Origin: Conchocele bisecta
Lineage: Eukaryota > Mollusca > Bivalvia > Lucinida > Thyasiridae
Length of the DNA: 64,000 bases
Assembly: GCA_029237695.1 (NCBI GenBank)
Contig: CM055266.1
Span: 121,014,569 to 121,078,568, forward strand
Direction of reading: 5' to 3'
Part shown: positions 34,378 to 45,197 of the stretch, one piece after another
Numbering within the stretch: the stretch's first letter is position 1
Layout of the letters: each line of letters starts with the position of its first letter
Position numbers and translations under genes: made by a program
The notes under the pieces: generated by a model
What the model saw: the letters and a program-made list of their open reading frames with translations, nothing else
What the model was told of the DNA's origin: nothing
The model's database searches: none

Positions 34378-34598
34378 TGTGAATGTAACTGGAGAAATGG
34401 GGCTTATGGGTTTTGCGACCAGTGTAGATCCAGATCAGACTGTGCATCCGCACAGTCTGATCAGGATCTGCACTGTTCGCCATACCATCAATGAAACTCT
34501 CGTTACGATTATAACAAGGAATATAGGCTACAGGAGTGTGCTATTTGATCACGAGCTACACTTGTCATAAATCCCATAAGCCACATTTCACAGACACA
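34378..34598. mobile_element. GGAGAAATG foldback MITE, good copy
   Basis: The left end GGAGAAATGGGGCTTATGGG and right end CCCATAAGCCACATTTC are complementary. The centre is the palindrome CAGACTGTGCATCCGCACAGTCTG (34437-34460) with GATC on each side. About 220 bp and non-coding. Confidence 0.7.
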
Positions 34599-34969
34599 TA
34601 ATAATGCTGATAGCCGTGCCAGAGCTAGATGGCATTTACATTAACACTATATACCAGGTTAGTGTATTTTTATACATCAATTTAATCAGGCAATGTTAGC
34701 ACAGCTCAGGCTCAGCCAATCAAGCTGCCTGATGTCAAGCAGACTTAAGTATTTTGAAATAAGGAAATTTATAAATATCGGCACAATTACCGCAGGCGGT
34801 TGTGTATTTTTGTAAATGTTGCGATGTTTCGTTTGAAAACAGTCTAAGTAACGTACTCACTGAATAGGCCAGCCGGTGCAACCGGCTTACCTGTGTAATT
34901 AAATCCGCATGTATGTGACTGAATGTATATTGAAGCAGATGAAGGACAAAATCCCTTGGTCGATACGTA

Positions 34970-35273
34970 CGGAGCACCGCAGGGGACATGGATTTTTTTT
35001 TATTAATTCGATCCCAAAAAACAATTCGTTCCCTCAATTTAACAATTCGTTCCCTCGAATTAGCAATTCGTTCCCACGATATAACAATTCGTTCCCTCGA
35101 ATTAACAACTCGTTCCCACGAAATGACAATTCGTTCCCTCAATTTAAACAATTCGTTCCCTCGAATTAACAATTCGTTCCCATGATATAACAATTCGTTA
35201 TTGTTATAACTAATTGTTATTTCGTGGGAACGAATTAATAAAAAAAGACTTCTACGTCCCCTGCGGGGCTCCG
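34970..35273. mobile_element. GTTCCCACG foldback, copy 2
   Basis: CGGAGCACCGCAGGGGACAT to GTCCCCTGCGGGGCTCCG, with TA outside both ends. The interior holds about eight AACAATTCGTTCCCTCGAAT units, then complementary ones. It has more units than copy 1, so copy number inside the element varies. Confidence 0.75.
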
Positions 35274-35367
35274 TAGATACGTACACGGCAGGTATTTATC
35301 AGAGACGTCTCTATGCATTTACCGAATACACACTGACTGATAGCAGACAGTCGTATTCTGCATTTAC

Positions 35368-35751
35368 TACTGTCTGTTTCACGAAACCTTCCCAAATTGT
35401 ACGTACAAACAATTTTCACATGGTAAATCCCCATAGGGTGAAGATGTCTATGGGGATTTCAGAAATAGTGGACCGATTTCAAATTTTAACTTTTTTTTCT
35501 TATATCATTTCCATGCTATCTATTTTTCGTTTGTTTCACTCCTCTCCCCCAGCTCCTCAACCTCTGGTTTCTCCGTATTAAATTCCCATAGACAATCAAT
35601 CGTTTGTGATAAAATCAATATTTGATCAAATTAAAAAAAAAAATAGGCTCATTCTTAAATTTTGGTAAAATTTAACATTATCGAAAATATATTGGTTTTG
35701 CAATGTTTATATGGCCGTAAAATTTGGACAGGTTTCGTGAAACAGACAGTA
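35368..35751. mobile_element. TIR element with TACTGTCTGTTTCACG ends
   Basis: TACTGTCTGTTTCACGAAAC and its exact complement bound about 384 bp; the outer TA could be a duplicated target. Slightly inside, 'cccaaattgtacg' and 'gtaaaatttgg' extend the similarity weakly. A GGTAAATCCCCATAG / CTATGGGGATTT pair lies near the left end. No coding content. Confidence 0.65.
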
Positions 35752-36281
35752 GATACACATGTCCGGGTAGCAACGAATTCCAAATTGGTGTTACATTGAT
35801 CGTACGATGTCACATTACGTTCCCGAATAACGCCAATGTAACGGCGCAAAGTAAACAAATTCGCGTTATTTTCCACGAACTGTAGTTTATAGCACATGGT
35901 TCATATTTAAATATTTACCCACCCATTAGTATAAGACGTTACCTTGCAACTATAATACCATGCTAGTGTATTTTGATATCAGGTTTGTCCTGCTATGCTC
36001 TCGAACTGCAGGAATCGCTCGGCAAACCTCCAATTTCCACGCGTTTCCCAGTTGCAGGAAGTAACTCCGGACGATACGAGTGTATTATGCAGAGTTACTT
36101 TCCGCAAATACGCGTTTCCTAGCAGTGCCTGATAAACTTCCTATCAACAGATACTAACCTCTTATTCTGTAAACGCTGCATTGTATCTCCGATATTTTCC
36201 ATCGGCAAGTATGTGGCGATTTTACTACGCTCCGTTGCTCTTGTTGGGACTCGTTTATCAGATGACTGCAATAGGGCAGTG

Positions 36282-36413
36282 TAGAGCCGACTATTGTTCA
36301 TCGACGACTATAGTTCACGTGTATGATTAAGCCGGGGAAAATAACTTAGACATTTCTGAAGCCACTGGCTTATACACGTGAACGATAGTCGTCGATGAAC
36401 AATAGTCGGCTCT
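36282..36413. repeat. Foldback with ~40-bp arms
   Basis: GAGCCGACTATTGTTCATCG and onward to ACACGTGTAT-like sequence pairs with the complement ending CGGCTC, one mismatch, around a 50-bp loop. TA lies outside both ends. A third degenerate copy of the stem (CGACTATTGTCGACGACT) follows at 36423. Confidence 0.7.
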
Positions 36414-36625
36414 AACATCAACGACTATTGTCGACGACTCATGTTCACCGGTAGTGAAGTTTCAGATTGATCAGATGCCTGCAGCTATTGGCGTCATATC
36501 TACTGATATCTTTTTTTTTTCAATGTGCTCAGTTTGTTATCTCCAGGGAACTAAATGACATTCTTGTGTCGCATCTGTTGCATTAAACAAACTGTGTTAT
36601 CGATTTTGTTATGGATTTACTGGTA

Positions 36626-36867
36626 CAGTGGAACCTCTGTAAACGTGACACCAAGAACACACCCGTGATCTTATTTTTGACGAGTTTTTTGGTCATTTAT
36701 CTCAGGTGCTAATGTATGTTCGTGATCGCATAGCACATAACTATGGCTCAGAATGATCAAATGCCTGATTCACAGTGAAACCTCATTAAACTGGACACCC
36801 TGGGAGGTCTATAAACCGGACACCATGGGGACCTCCCAGGTTGTCCGGTTTAGAGAGGCTTTCACAG
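36626..36867. mobile_element. Pogo/Tigger-like MITE, copy 4
   Basis: CAGTGGAACCTCTGTAAACG on the left, GGTTTAGAGAGGCTTTCACAG on the right, TA outside. The hairpin end contains an extra ACCGGACACCATGGGGACC unit, making this copy about 30 bp longer than its sisters. Confidence 0.65.
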
Positions 36868-37047
36868 TAGTTTATTTTATTTGACGGGGTGGGGGATGAT
36901 ATATACGACTACTCCAAGAGCAGAGACCGGTGCCTGTTGAAGACGGGATGCCCGTTTGATGTTTTACTGTGTTGTATCATCTTTAATAGTTGCATATTAT
37001 TACTCAACTCCCTACAAGTTGATATTAAATAGTGTTGGGTTTTGACG

Positions 37048-37138
37048 CACAGGCATTCGGCGTGTTTCGGCTTTCATTGGTATAACTCATATATATATAT
37101 TTATACCGATGAAAGCCGAAACACGCCGAATGCCTGTG
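37048..37138. mobile_element. 91-bp palindromic element with perfect 8-bp duplication
   Basis: The arms begin CACAGGCATTCGGCGTGTTT and match for 30 bases; the loop is an AT run. TTTTGACG stands immediately on both sides (37040-37047 and 37139-37146). A related copy of the surrounding repeat at 49980-50115 (inverted) lacks the palindrome and has one TTTTCACG at that point. An 8-bp duplication is the hallmark of hAT (also P and some other) transposases; the choice is inference. Confidence 0.8.
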
Positions 37139-37234
37139 TTTTGACGTGCCTGGGCAATAGTTCCGCGTGTCTGGTGAATAGTTCTGTGTGCCCGGTCAAT
37201 AGTCAAAACTATTTCATCCCTGCAAATCGTGACG

Positions 37235-37348
37235 TTTTCTGGCAAGGCTTAGGAAACGGGATGGGCAAGGCTCATATTCATACGCAGTGATTATTAGGTC
37301 GTATTGACAGGATATCAAAAATGTTTCACGGCACATACGCTTTGTGTT
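37235..37348. repeat. GTGTTGACGGGATAA repeat, shortened copy
   Basis: GGCTTAGGAAACGGGATGGG is joined directly to 'ttcatacgcagtgattattaggtc' and ends TTGTGTTGACGGGATAAAG; the middle half of the unit is missing compared with 17936-18252. Confidence 0.6.
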
Positions 37349-37537
37349 GACGGGATAAAGATTATACATGAACGCCATGGCGGTTAGAACTCGCGGTAAA
37401 TGTTTATGTTAGGTAGGGCTTGGGAGATATGCACTTTTAACTCTTCAGTACATCATAAGTATCATCTTACTTTCTTACATTTCAGACAGTAGCTTACAGC
37501 AATCTAACGGTGAATTACACCACTCTTCAATATAGAG

Positions 37538-37700
37538 AATACCAGGCTAGTGTCTTTTGATATCAAGTTTATCAGGCAAGGCTAGGAAACGCGTAGGAAT
37601 TCCGAGGCTTGCCGAGGAATTCCTACCGTTTCCGAGCCGAGCCTGATAAATTTTATATAAAAATACACTAGTCTGGTATTCTATTTATCAGGTAACGTTT
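37538..37700. repeat. TTTATCAGGCAA foldback, copy 1
   Basis: 'ataccaggctagtgtctttt', TTTATCAGGCAAGGCTAGGA and their complements surround GGAATTCCGAGGCTTGCCGA. A diverged copy is at 49334-49450, and 35960-36150 may be a third remnant. Similar in design to, but different in sequence from, the GTGTTGACGGGATAA family. Confidence 0.55.
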
Positions 37701-38139
37701 TATGCTCGAAAATGACCACAGATGACGTCGTTATCTATGGACAGAACGAGGACTTGTTTACGCTGCGTCATTACACTGACGTCATTCGGTAACGTCACGT
37801 GACGTTATCCGACCAATGGAACGTCAGTTTTCACTATGTTGTAACCCGGATGTTGATATCAGGTCAATGCCTGATACAACAATATGTTATCAGTCAGTAC
37901 GTATTCGGTCAATACAGGGCAGGTTACCTGATAAAGTATTTTACACCACTCCCGTGTTTACCATATATTGAGAAATGGCGTCAGTAACGTCGCAATGACG
38001 TGTTTCCTTCGACCAATCAAATCATGTTCTCGGACACACTCTCTCAGTCGCCTTCACTACTGCTCGCCTCCAGAAATTAATTCGCATATATCTTTACCAT
38101 AGGTTATTTTCTTTGTTTTTATGAATCAGAATCATTTGT

Positions 38140-38300
38140 GAAATGTAAGAATTGTTTTATTTAACCACGTGAGCTGATTATCTTGAAATAATGATTGGGT
38201 CCTACATGTACCGCTACATAAACTCGGCTCGTTACGCTCACTCGTTTATTTAACGTAAGGACCCAATCACTTGTGCCTTATTTCATGATAATCAGTTAAC
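38140..38300. repeat. Foldback around GATTGGGTCCT
   Basis: 'gagctgattatcttgaaataatgattgggtcct' is the near-complement of 'acccaatcacttgtgccttatttcatgataatcagtt'. The centre holds an ACTCG-rich hairpin (CTCGGCTCGTTACGCTCACTCG). Seen once. Confidence 0.6.
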
Positions 38301-38359
38301 CTTGATAAATAAACGGTATATACTTATACTTTGTGTCAGTGGTGATGGTTTTGTTAATT

Positions 38360-38800
38360 TTTTATCCCGTCAACACAGTGCGTATGTGCCGTGAAACACA
38401 GTGTCGTGAAACATTTTTGATATCCAGTCAATACTATTTTTGCATTTTAAAGCCATTTGTAGGTGTTGACGGGATAAATAGAATAGTAGGTTAGTGCCGT
38501 GAATGGGAAAACATATCTGGCGCGGCACGGAAACGGGATGTGCTCGGCAGAGCCTCGCCCATCCCGTTTCCTGAGCCTTGCCAGATATTTTTACCCATTC
38601 ACGGCACTAACTTACTATTCTCTATCTATTTTCCTTATTTCTGAACCAAAGTATATGTTGTGACCACTCATTTGAACCGTCTCGGCGAGACGGTTCAAAG
38701 TTCAAATGAGTGGTCACAACATATACTTCTGATGAGAAATAAAGAAATTCTTGAGCCTTGCCGGATATTTTTTCCCATTCACGGCACTAACCTACTATTC
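38360..38800. repeat. Two GTGTTGACGGGATAA copies, one split by a hairpin
   Basis: The first unit runs from TTTATCCCGTCAACACAGTG to 'ggcactaacttactattctctat'. The fragment 'gagccttgccggatattttttcccattcacggcac' resumes at 38750. Between them is a 63-bp hairpin, so the hairpin sits within, or beside a duplication of, the repeat. Confidence 0.55.
38672..38738. repeat. AGTATATGTTGTGACCACTC hairpin, copy 1
   Basis: Long complementary arms around TTGAACCGTCTCGGCGAGAC, with a short extra GTTCAAA on one arm. Diverged copies are at 50603-50677 (near-perfect) and at 60045-60092 (one arm only), so it is an interspersed miniature foldback. Confidence 0.7.
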
Positions 38801-39233
38801 TCTATATTCAGTGTACATACGTATAGTACCTGATGATTCCAAAAATAGATATTTGAAAAACTGAAATAAAACCCTTAAACATAAAACCGGTGTATGCCAT
38901 GTACATATACATGCAATCCTTATGCATTGCTACATTCATGCGGACATCAGGTGTTATAATACTGTTATGATTTGGCTTTCTGGTCAATTGGACTTTATGC
39001 ACCTTTTCCCGTATGGCTTACATGTGTTAGCTGTCGTGAAACTGGGTAACTCTGTTCTAATTTCTACATGTTGCTCAGAGAAACTAGGTCAGTGGTTGCT
39101 TTGAGCCGATGACTAACAGTTGCTTGGAGACTGGATGTTGGCTCAAAACATGTTGCATGCTCGCAATGAGCCGCTCGGCTCAAACCAACATTGAGTCTCT
39201 GGTTGTGTTGCAACTGAGCATTATGCTGTTTAC

Positions 39234-39240
39234 TATAAAA
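39234..39240 (+). promoter_or_regulatory. TATA box in 5' LTR
   Basis: TATAAAA followed by GGGG, a strong core-promoter match. It would place transcription start near 39265, leaving the downstream 440 bases as R-U5. The same box is in the 3' LTR at 48078-48084. Confidence 0.65.
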
Positions 39241-39529
39241 GGGGTCTGCTTCTCATACAAAAAAAAGAAAAAAAGGAAGAGGAATTCAAAGTTTTAGTCT
39301 CAGTCTTCATCATATGCTAACCATGTTGAAAGACTTATGTTTAGAATATACATTGAGCTATGTATTTATATTCAATTAAATATATTCCATGGGAAACACT
39401 ATAATTTGGAATAGAGGAAAAGAAATGAATTAGATTGTACTTAACCATTATAACGTTCGGCAAACAGTTTAAGTGTTATTATACGAATATTTTAAGTCAT
39501 GCTACCAACATGTGGATAAGTTGTCTTGT

Positions 39530-39535
39530 AATAAA
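39530..39535 (+). promoter_or_regulatory. Polyadenylation signal AATAAA in LTR
   Basis: AATAAA lies about 295 bases after the TATA box (copy in the 3' LTR at 48374-48379). In the 3' LTR this would define the transcript end, giving an R region of up to a few hundred bases. Confidence 0.45.
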
Positions 39536-39883
39536 GAGTTAATGCAGCGAATGAGTTTTTGTGAAATTACTTTGGCCTTGATCAAATGGAATCGTCATAA
39601 ATTGCCGCACAATTACGGACATCGCTACTGATGGCGCATCGATTATGCATAGATACAGCGTATGGAGTGTGTCGTCCGTACGGTCCAATGTTCAAAATAT
39701 AAAACACTGGTGGCTCGCGGTGGGATTTATGGACTTGCACACGCTGTTACAGTGGTTTTGTCCTGTGCGCTAAAGTCCGAGTAGTGGAGTTGATTATAAT
39801 TGTCGGTCAAATTGTGTGGCAATTGTTTTCTTGAAATTCCTAGACTGGCTAACGGTGACTATGTTTTGCTCTTGAGTTAAATC

Positions 39884-41482
39884 ATGAATAAAGCTGAAAT
39901 ACTTGATGCTCAGAAAAACTCTTTTAGTGATAACATTAGAAATTGGAAACCTAATAGAGCATTTACAACGAGAGGTGGATAATTACGATGCTACGGTAAA
40001 ACGGTATAATGAGTTAGTTGAAGAGGAGCAAAAACATATTGTTGAATTGGAAAGTGAAAACGCGAAATTGAAAAACGCGCTTACCTCAGACGACGAATTA
40101 CCCGACGTATATAAGCTGGAATAACAGTTGAAACAGAAATGGGACCGAAATAAAAAGAACACCCCGAAAGATAGCAGTGGTCAAAGTGAGGATAATGAAG
40201 AAGCAGATATACATGTAGTGCGGGAAATAGAAGACTTACGCGAAAATCTGCGCATCTCATCGGAAGAAAACTCTAATGCGAAAAGTGCTTTCTCGGATTT
40301 AGAACATGAAAATAAGCGTCTCAACAACATTTTACAAGAAACACGTGATGAAGTGGATATTGAGATGCAATCAATGCGACGCCAGATGCTAGGAACATGC
40401 TGAAAACATGGGGGGGCAGGGAAAGGGAGAGTGCCCTCCAGGCAATGCGTGGGGAGATACGTCAGACACAAATCACATTGCAAGAAGAACGGGCTCGAGC
40501 AAGGGAACAACATATGCATCCACCTGACCCTTGGGCAGATGAGTCGCGTCGTCAACAACGTTCACCGTCTTACGAGGCTTCGCCGCAGGCACAAGTGCCA
40601 AGCATCGGCAGTATGCAAAGGTCTGCGCCGCACTTCACGAGATATGAAGTGCCACTACCGAGGCAGATGCTATATGACGGAAAGGGATCATATGAAACAT
40701 TCATTCGTCCCTTTACAAACATGGCGAAAGTTTGCAAGTGGAATAGTGAAGAGAAAGTTTTTCGTCTGACCAACTGTTTAAGAGGTGAAGCTGCAGATTA
40801 TGTTTTCAACCAACTGGATACAAGTGTGAGATCATCATTCTATGACCTGCAGCATGCCCTGGCTTCTAGATTTTAAAGAAAGGCGTTCGGGACATCATAT
40901 CTGGCTGAGCTAGAAAGTAGGAAGCTGGACCAGAAGGAGAAGCTAATTGAATATGTTTCGGACATTAAAAGGCTAGTAAGGAGCAGTTATCCAACCGCAG
41001 ATGTCGCTACATTGGATACCATCAGTCTCCGGTACTTTCTAAAAGGAATTGGCGATCAGCAAATGGTTCTCGCTGTGGGTATGAAAAACCCACAATCCAT
41101 CGACGAAGCATGTGACATTTTGGAAATGTATAAAAGTTTCAAAGATGAGCCATTCAAACCTGCGTCTGCACCAACACGGATAAAGGCAGTGAAAAACGCG
41201 AAGCCAGAGGCCAAGTATGTCACAGAAGACAACTTGGACGAATTTAAACGTGAAATTCAGAGTAGAATGGATAAGAAATTTGATGAGATCATGTCTACGT
41301 TGAAAAATGAAAAAGGGTCTCTTTGAAAATAAACGGCATGAAACTGCAAACCGCTCGTTTAAGAAGAAGAATATGTGGACTGTGGAATGTTACAGGTGTC
41401 ATGAAATGGGACATTATGCAACCGACTGCCCAACCCGCACATTGGCTGCCGATGGAACCGCCATGCAAAAGCAGGAAAACTA
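39884..41482 (+). pseudogene. gag: gag of the Gypsy element, broken
   Basis: Structural protein region. The ATG at 39884 (MNKAEILDAQKNSF) meets a stop after 32 codons. A second frame from 39903 gives a long charged coiled coil (VEEEQKHIVELESENAKLKN) and runs through a stop at 40122. A shift at about 40390 leads into the capsid-like part (YEVPLPRQMLYDGKGSYETF, near 40650), with a stop at 40874. It ends with a CCHC knuckle, CYRCHEMGHYATDC (41388-41429), for RNA binding. At least four breaks. Confidence 0.8.
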
Positions 41483-41509
41483 AGAAGGACTGAGGCAAAC
41501 GGCCCTGCT

Positions 41510-41980
41510 TTGGTCCAACTAAGTGCAAGTGTAGATAATGATGAAGAAAACAGTTATAATAGAATGTCATGTCGTGAGGTTAACAGTGGATTATCGATAC
41601 TGCTTTCTGTTGATATTCATTCGTCTGCCAATGCCAAATTGGTTTTGGATACAGGGGCTGCAGTTACTGTTGTGTCGTCAAACATTTATAACAAATTGCC
41701 CCAGGATATGCGTCCTGAGCTAAAGGAAGTAAGTCCGTCATTGAAACTGGAAGTCGCCAATGATGAGCTACTTCCCGTGTTGGGTACTGTAACTTTGAAT
41801 TTTAAAATTAAGAAAGATAAATTTCAGTGGCAGTGTTTCGTAGCCCCCATACGAGAGGAATGGGTTGATTGGGACTTGACTTCCTTCAGGCTCATAATTA
41901 CGTATTAAGTGCAGAATCAGGTCTGAAGTTGAATAAAAAGAAGTACGCCACTCTCATCGAAAAAGTGAGTTTGCGGGCAA
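41510..41980 (+). pseudogene. Retropepsin-type aspartic protease
   Basis: The catalytic triad LVLDTGAAVTVVS (D47-T48-G49 of the frame opening at 41510) is intact. The following flap and C-terminal part are interrupted: the frame closes at 41908 and homologous-looking text resumes at 41993 in another frame. It would process Gag-Pol. Confidence 0.8.
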
Positions 41981-41992
41981 TTAGAATTAAGT

Positions 41993-43315
41993 GTGATGGC
42001 GCTGTCACAATACCAGCATTCAGTGAGAATGATAATTGAAGGAGAAACAGATGAAGAAATACAGACAAAATATGGCTTAGTGTCTCCAGTGAAGGATAGT
42101 AACCATTGTTTAATGATTGGGTATGCCCTTGTTGACCCAAATTTGAAGAACATGGGAATCCCAATTCGTGTTTTGAATCCATCGTCTTCCGATATTCTAA
42201 TCTGTAAAGGGGAAACATTGGCACACCTTGGAGAAGTCGACGAGGTAACAATTTGTAGACCTGAACCTAAGCTAAATAGTTTGCAGGGTGACACTAGCAG
42301 TGGATCATTACCAGGACATCTAGTTGAGCTTTTGAATGTTCAAGTGAGAAATTAACTCTGACTGAAAGAAATCAGATTGAAGTCATTATTATAAACATGC
42401 TGATGTTTTTGCAAGCTCATCGAGTGACCTCGGGCGAACATCAGTGGTTAAGCATAAAATTGACACTGGGGGCAATCCGCCTATCAAACAACGTCCACGA
42501 CGACCACCATTCGCCTTTGCAGATGAGGAATCCAAGATAATTCAAAATCAGTTAAAAACAAAAGTGATTCGCGAGAGGTTCATCATCGTGGGCTGCTCCA
42601 CTAGTGTATGTTCGGAAGCGAGATGGAACAGCGAGGCCCTGTGTGGATTATCGACTTCTTAATTCTGTTACTAAAAAGGATGCGTATCCGTTACCAAATT
42701 TAAATGACTGCCTAGATTACTTAGACGGTGCAGCCTATTTTTCTTGCCTCGATATTTTATCCGCATATTATCAGATAGAGGTGGAAGAGGAGGATCGACC
42801 AAAAACAGCATTTGTGTGTAAACAAGGATTGTTCGAGTATAACGTGATGCCTTTCGGACTCTGTAATAGTAGTTCAACCTTCCAGAGGTGCATGGAACTC
42901 ATTATGCGTGGCCTACAATGGCACATATTACTCATATATCTGGATGACATAATTGTATATGCCAAAACGTTCTGTGACCATTTTAGCCAGGTTGGACGTC
43001 GTGTTAACCAGGTTGCATAGAGCAGGAATAAAGCTGAAGGCTCCTAAATGCGTGTTGTTTCAACAGGAAGTGGCTTTCCTTGGACATCTGGTTACTGAAA
43101 ATGGTGTGAAACCACTTTTGAGCAAGATAAAAGCAATCAAGGAGTGGCCGATTCCACAGAATGTCACAGATGTGCGGTCATTTGTGGGATTCTGTTCTTA
43201 TTACAGACGCTTCATCAAGGGTTTTGCTGCACGTGCAAAATCTATGCACAGGTTGTTAGAGGCCGGACACCATTTGAATGGAACGGAGAATGTCAAAGAT
43301 GTTTTGACGACCTGA
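41993..43315 (+). pseudogene. pol: Reverse transcriptase of the Gypsy element
   Basis: Pieces at 41993-42355 (linker), 42444-42662 (IDTGGNPPIKQRPRR, the typical RT lead-in), 42604-43020 and 42953-43315. Palm motif A is FSCLDILSAYYQI (D50 of the third piece), motif B FGLCNSSSTFQR, and motif C IYLDDIIVYA (residues 111-120), all conserved. The thumb/connection (FLGHLVTENGVKP, FVGFCSYYRRFI) follows after a shift near 42990. Catalytic residues remain although the frame is broken. Confidence 0.9.
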
Positions 43316-43890
43316 AGTCCGCATTGACGGGGAAAGAGGTGCTTGCATTTCCTCGTGATGATGCCGGGACGTTCATTTTGGACTGTGATGCTCTGATTAT
43401 GCAATTGGATCAGTTTTATCGCAGATGCAATGGTGTGAGAAGTCACAACAAATGGAAGAGCCGACCGTTTGTTATGCCAGTAAGTCACTAACGAAACCGC
43501 AAAGGGCTTACTGTTGCACACGGCGTGAAATGCTAGCTGTCGGTCTACCTACAGGAGTTCAGACAATATTTATTAGGGAGAAAGCTTATTGTCAGGACTG
43601 ACCATAGTTCATTGAGGTGGATTATGTCTTTTAAGAACCCAGAGAATCAGATGGCAAGATGGATTGAAGTACTTTCACAATTTGATTTTGTGATCGAACA
43701 TAGAAAGGGCACAAAGCATGTTAATGCTGATGCTTGTCGAGGATGCCTTGTAATCCAGCAGATTGTCCATGTTATGACGGAACATCGGTCCTGCAGTCGT
43801 TACCATGTGGCGGTTGCAAAAGTTGCACCAAGAAGCACAAGGAGTGGTCGATATTGCAGGACATGGACGATGTGGTACCACTAATAACAA
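43316..43890 (+). pseudogene. RNase H domain, Gypsy type
   Basis: FILDCDA is the first catalytic aspartate strand. The frame is lost soon after, continuing in other frames with the expected CYASKSLTK-like, 'cacacggcgtgaaatgctagctg' (RREMLAV, catalytic E) and WIEVLSQFDFVIEHRKGTKH (43651-43710) blocks. Several single-base shifts. Confidence 0.75.
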
Positions 43891-44008
43891 GACGGATTAG
43901 TGTTCAAACATGTTCAAGTGCTTTCTACCATTACATAGGGATGTATTTAAGTGTAATAAGCAGTATTCTTATGGCTGGACCCGATTACATAGTGGCTGTT
44001 ATTAGACA

Positions 44009-45045
44009 TTGGTGCAGTGTGTTTGGCTATTCCACGAACACATAGGATCCGGTAAAGTCAAGCATCTGAGAGTCAGCCAAGAGTCGACTGAGCCAGCTAG
44101 CAACCATGTGGATCTGGGAGATGAAACTCTCGAGAAGGACCTTGGATTGTCGACACATGCTGGTGGACTATTTCCAAACAGCCGAAAAGTAACCAATGAA
44201 AATGACCGAGTTGGAAGTGCAGAGAATGTACACTTTTCAAATTGGATTGGCTCATACTCAGCAAGCGAAATGGCTAAGTTGCAGTCTGCTGATCCAGATA
44301 TCGGTCCTGTGCTGAAGTGGAAGCTGCAAAGTAGTGACAGACCACTTAGATATGTAGTAGCGGGTGAAAGCCCAGTGACCAGAAACTTGTGGTTGTACTG
44401 GTCGCAGCTACATGTAAGGAATGGTGTATTGTTTAAATGTTGGGTGACTACAAATTCAATTGAAGATTACGACCAGCTCATTCTGCCGGCAATACTGCAT
44501 AAAGATGTAATGAAACTAACACATAATGCAATGCCGTCAGCCCATCTTGGTGTGAGTAAAACAATAGATAAACTGAGACTTAGCTTCTATTGGTACAAAA
44601 TGAGTGAAAGTGTGCGACAATGGATTAAACAATGTGATTTTTGTGGGGAAAGAAAGAAGCCGACGAAGGTTGCGAAAGCACCATTACAGAAGTATACCGT
44701 TGGATACCCCATGGATCGAGTTTCAACTGACATACTAGGGCCTTTACCTACTAGTGAATCCGGAAATAGATTTATATTGGTGGCAATGTGTAACTTCACC
44801 AGATATTACATCATGATCGGCTAAAATTATTCCATGGACAGTCAGTTCCACAGTGGGTCATAGCAATACAACAGGATTTAAAGGTGGTGCCATTCTCGGA
44901 TATCAATATACCTGCAAGTAAGACCCATGGGAAGCCCACTGGAAAAAGGCAACTAAATAGGGATGGTAATAATGAAGAAAATGCTAGGCGAGGGGAGCGA
45001 CGTAGGAAGCGACCTAACCGTCTTGGTTACGGCATGGCTAGCTAG
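44009..45045 (+). pseudogene. Integrase with internal deletion of the catalytic core
   Basis: The N-terminal HHCC zinc domain is present (H172, H179, C209, C212 of the frame from 44009). The first catalytic aspartate lies in DRVSTDILGPLP (D241). At 44820/44821 the text jumps, one frame off, from CNFTRYYIMIG straight to LKLFHGQSVPQWV, which normally stands at the end of the C-terminal domain. The second D, the E and most of the C-terminal domain are therefore missing. The chain ends in a basic tail (RRRKRPNRLGYG) at the stop 45043-45045. Such a protein could not catalyse strand transfer. Confidence 0.85.
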
Positions 45046-45197
45046 TCTATATTATCTACTACAGTGACAGTGGCTGTAAGTGGGTCACATATATAGGTCA
45101 ACCCTGGAGCTCCGTAATGTGATCTGCCTGTAACTTTCCATGGCTTCATGGTTCCTAGGACCAGATTTTGCAGCTCAGCTTGATCCTGTGACCAAAT

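Larger units (their letters stand above)
38963..39706 (+). repeat. 5' LTR
   Basis: It starts TGTTATGATTTGGC and ends ATATAAAACA. By eye it differs from the 3' LTR by two substitutions (near 39258 and 39282) and two short indels, so the insertion is young. Confidence 0.9.

Noticed and set aside
34909..35286. Overlapping frames on both strands with NNSFPR or ERIVISWERV repeats
   Set aside because: Both are translations of the GTTCCCACG foldback units.
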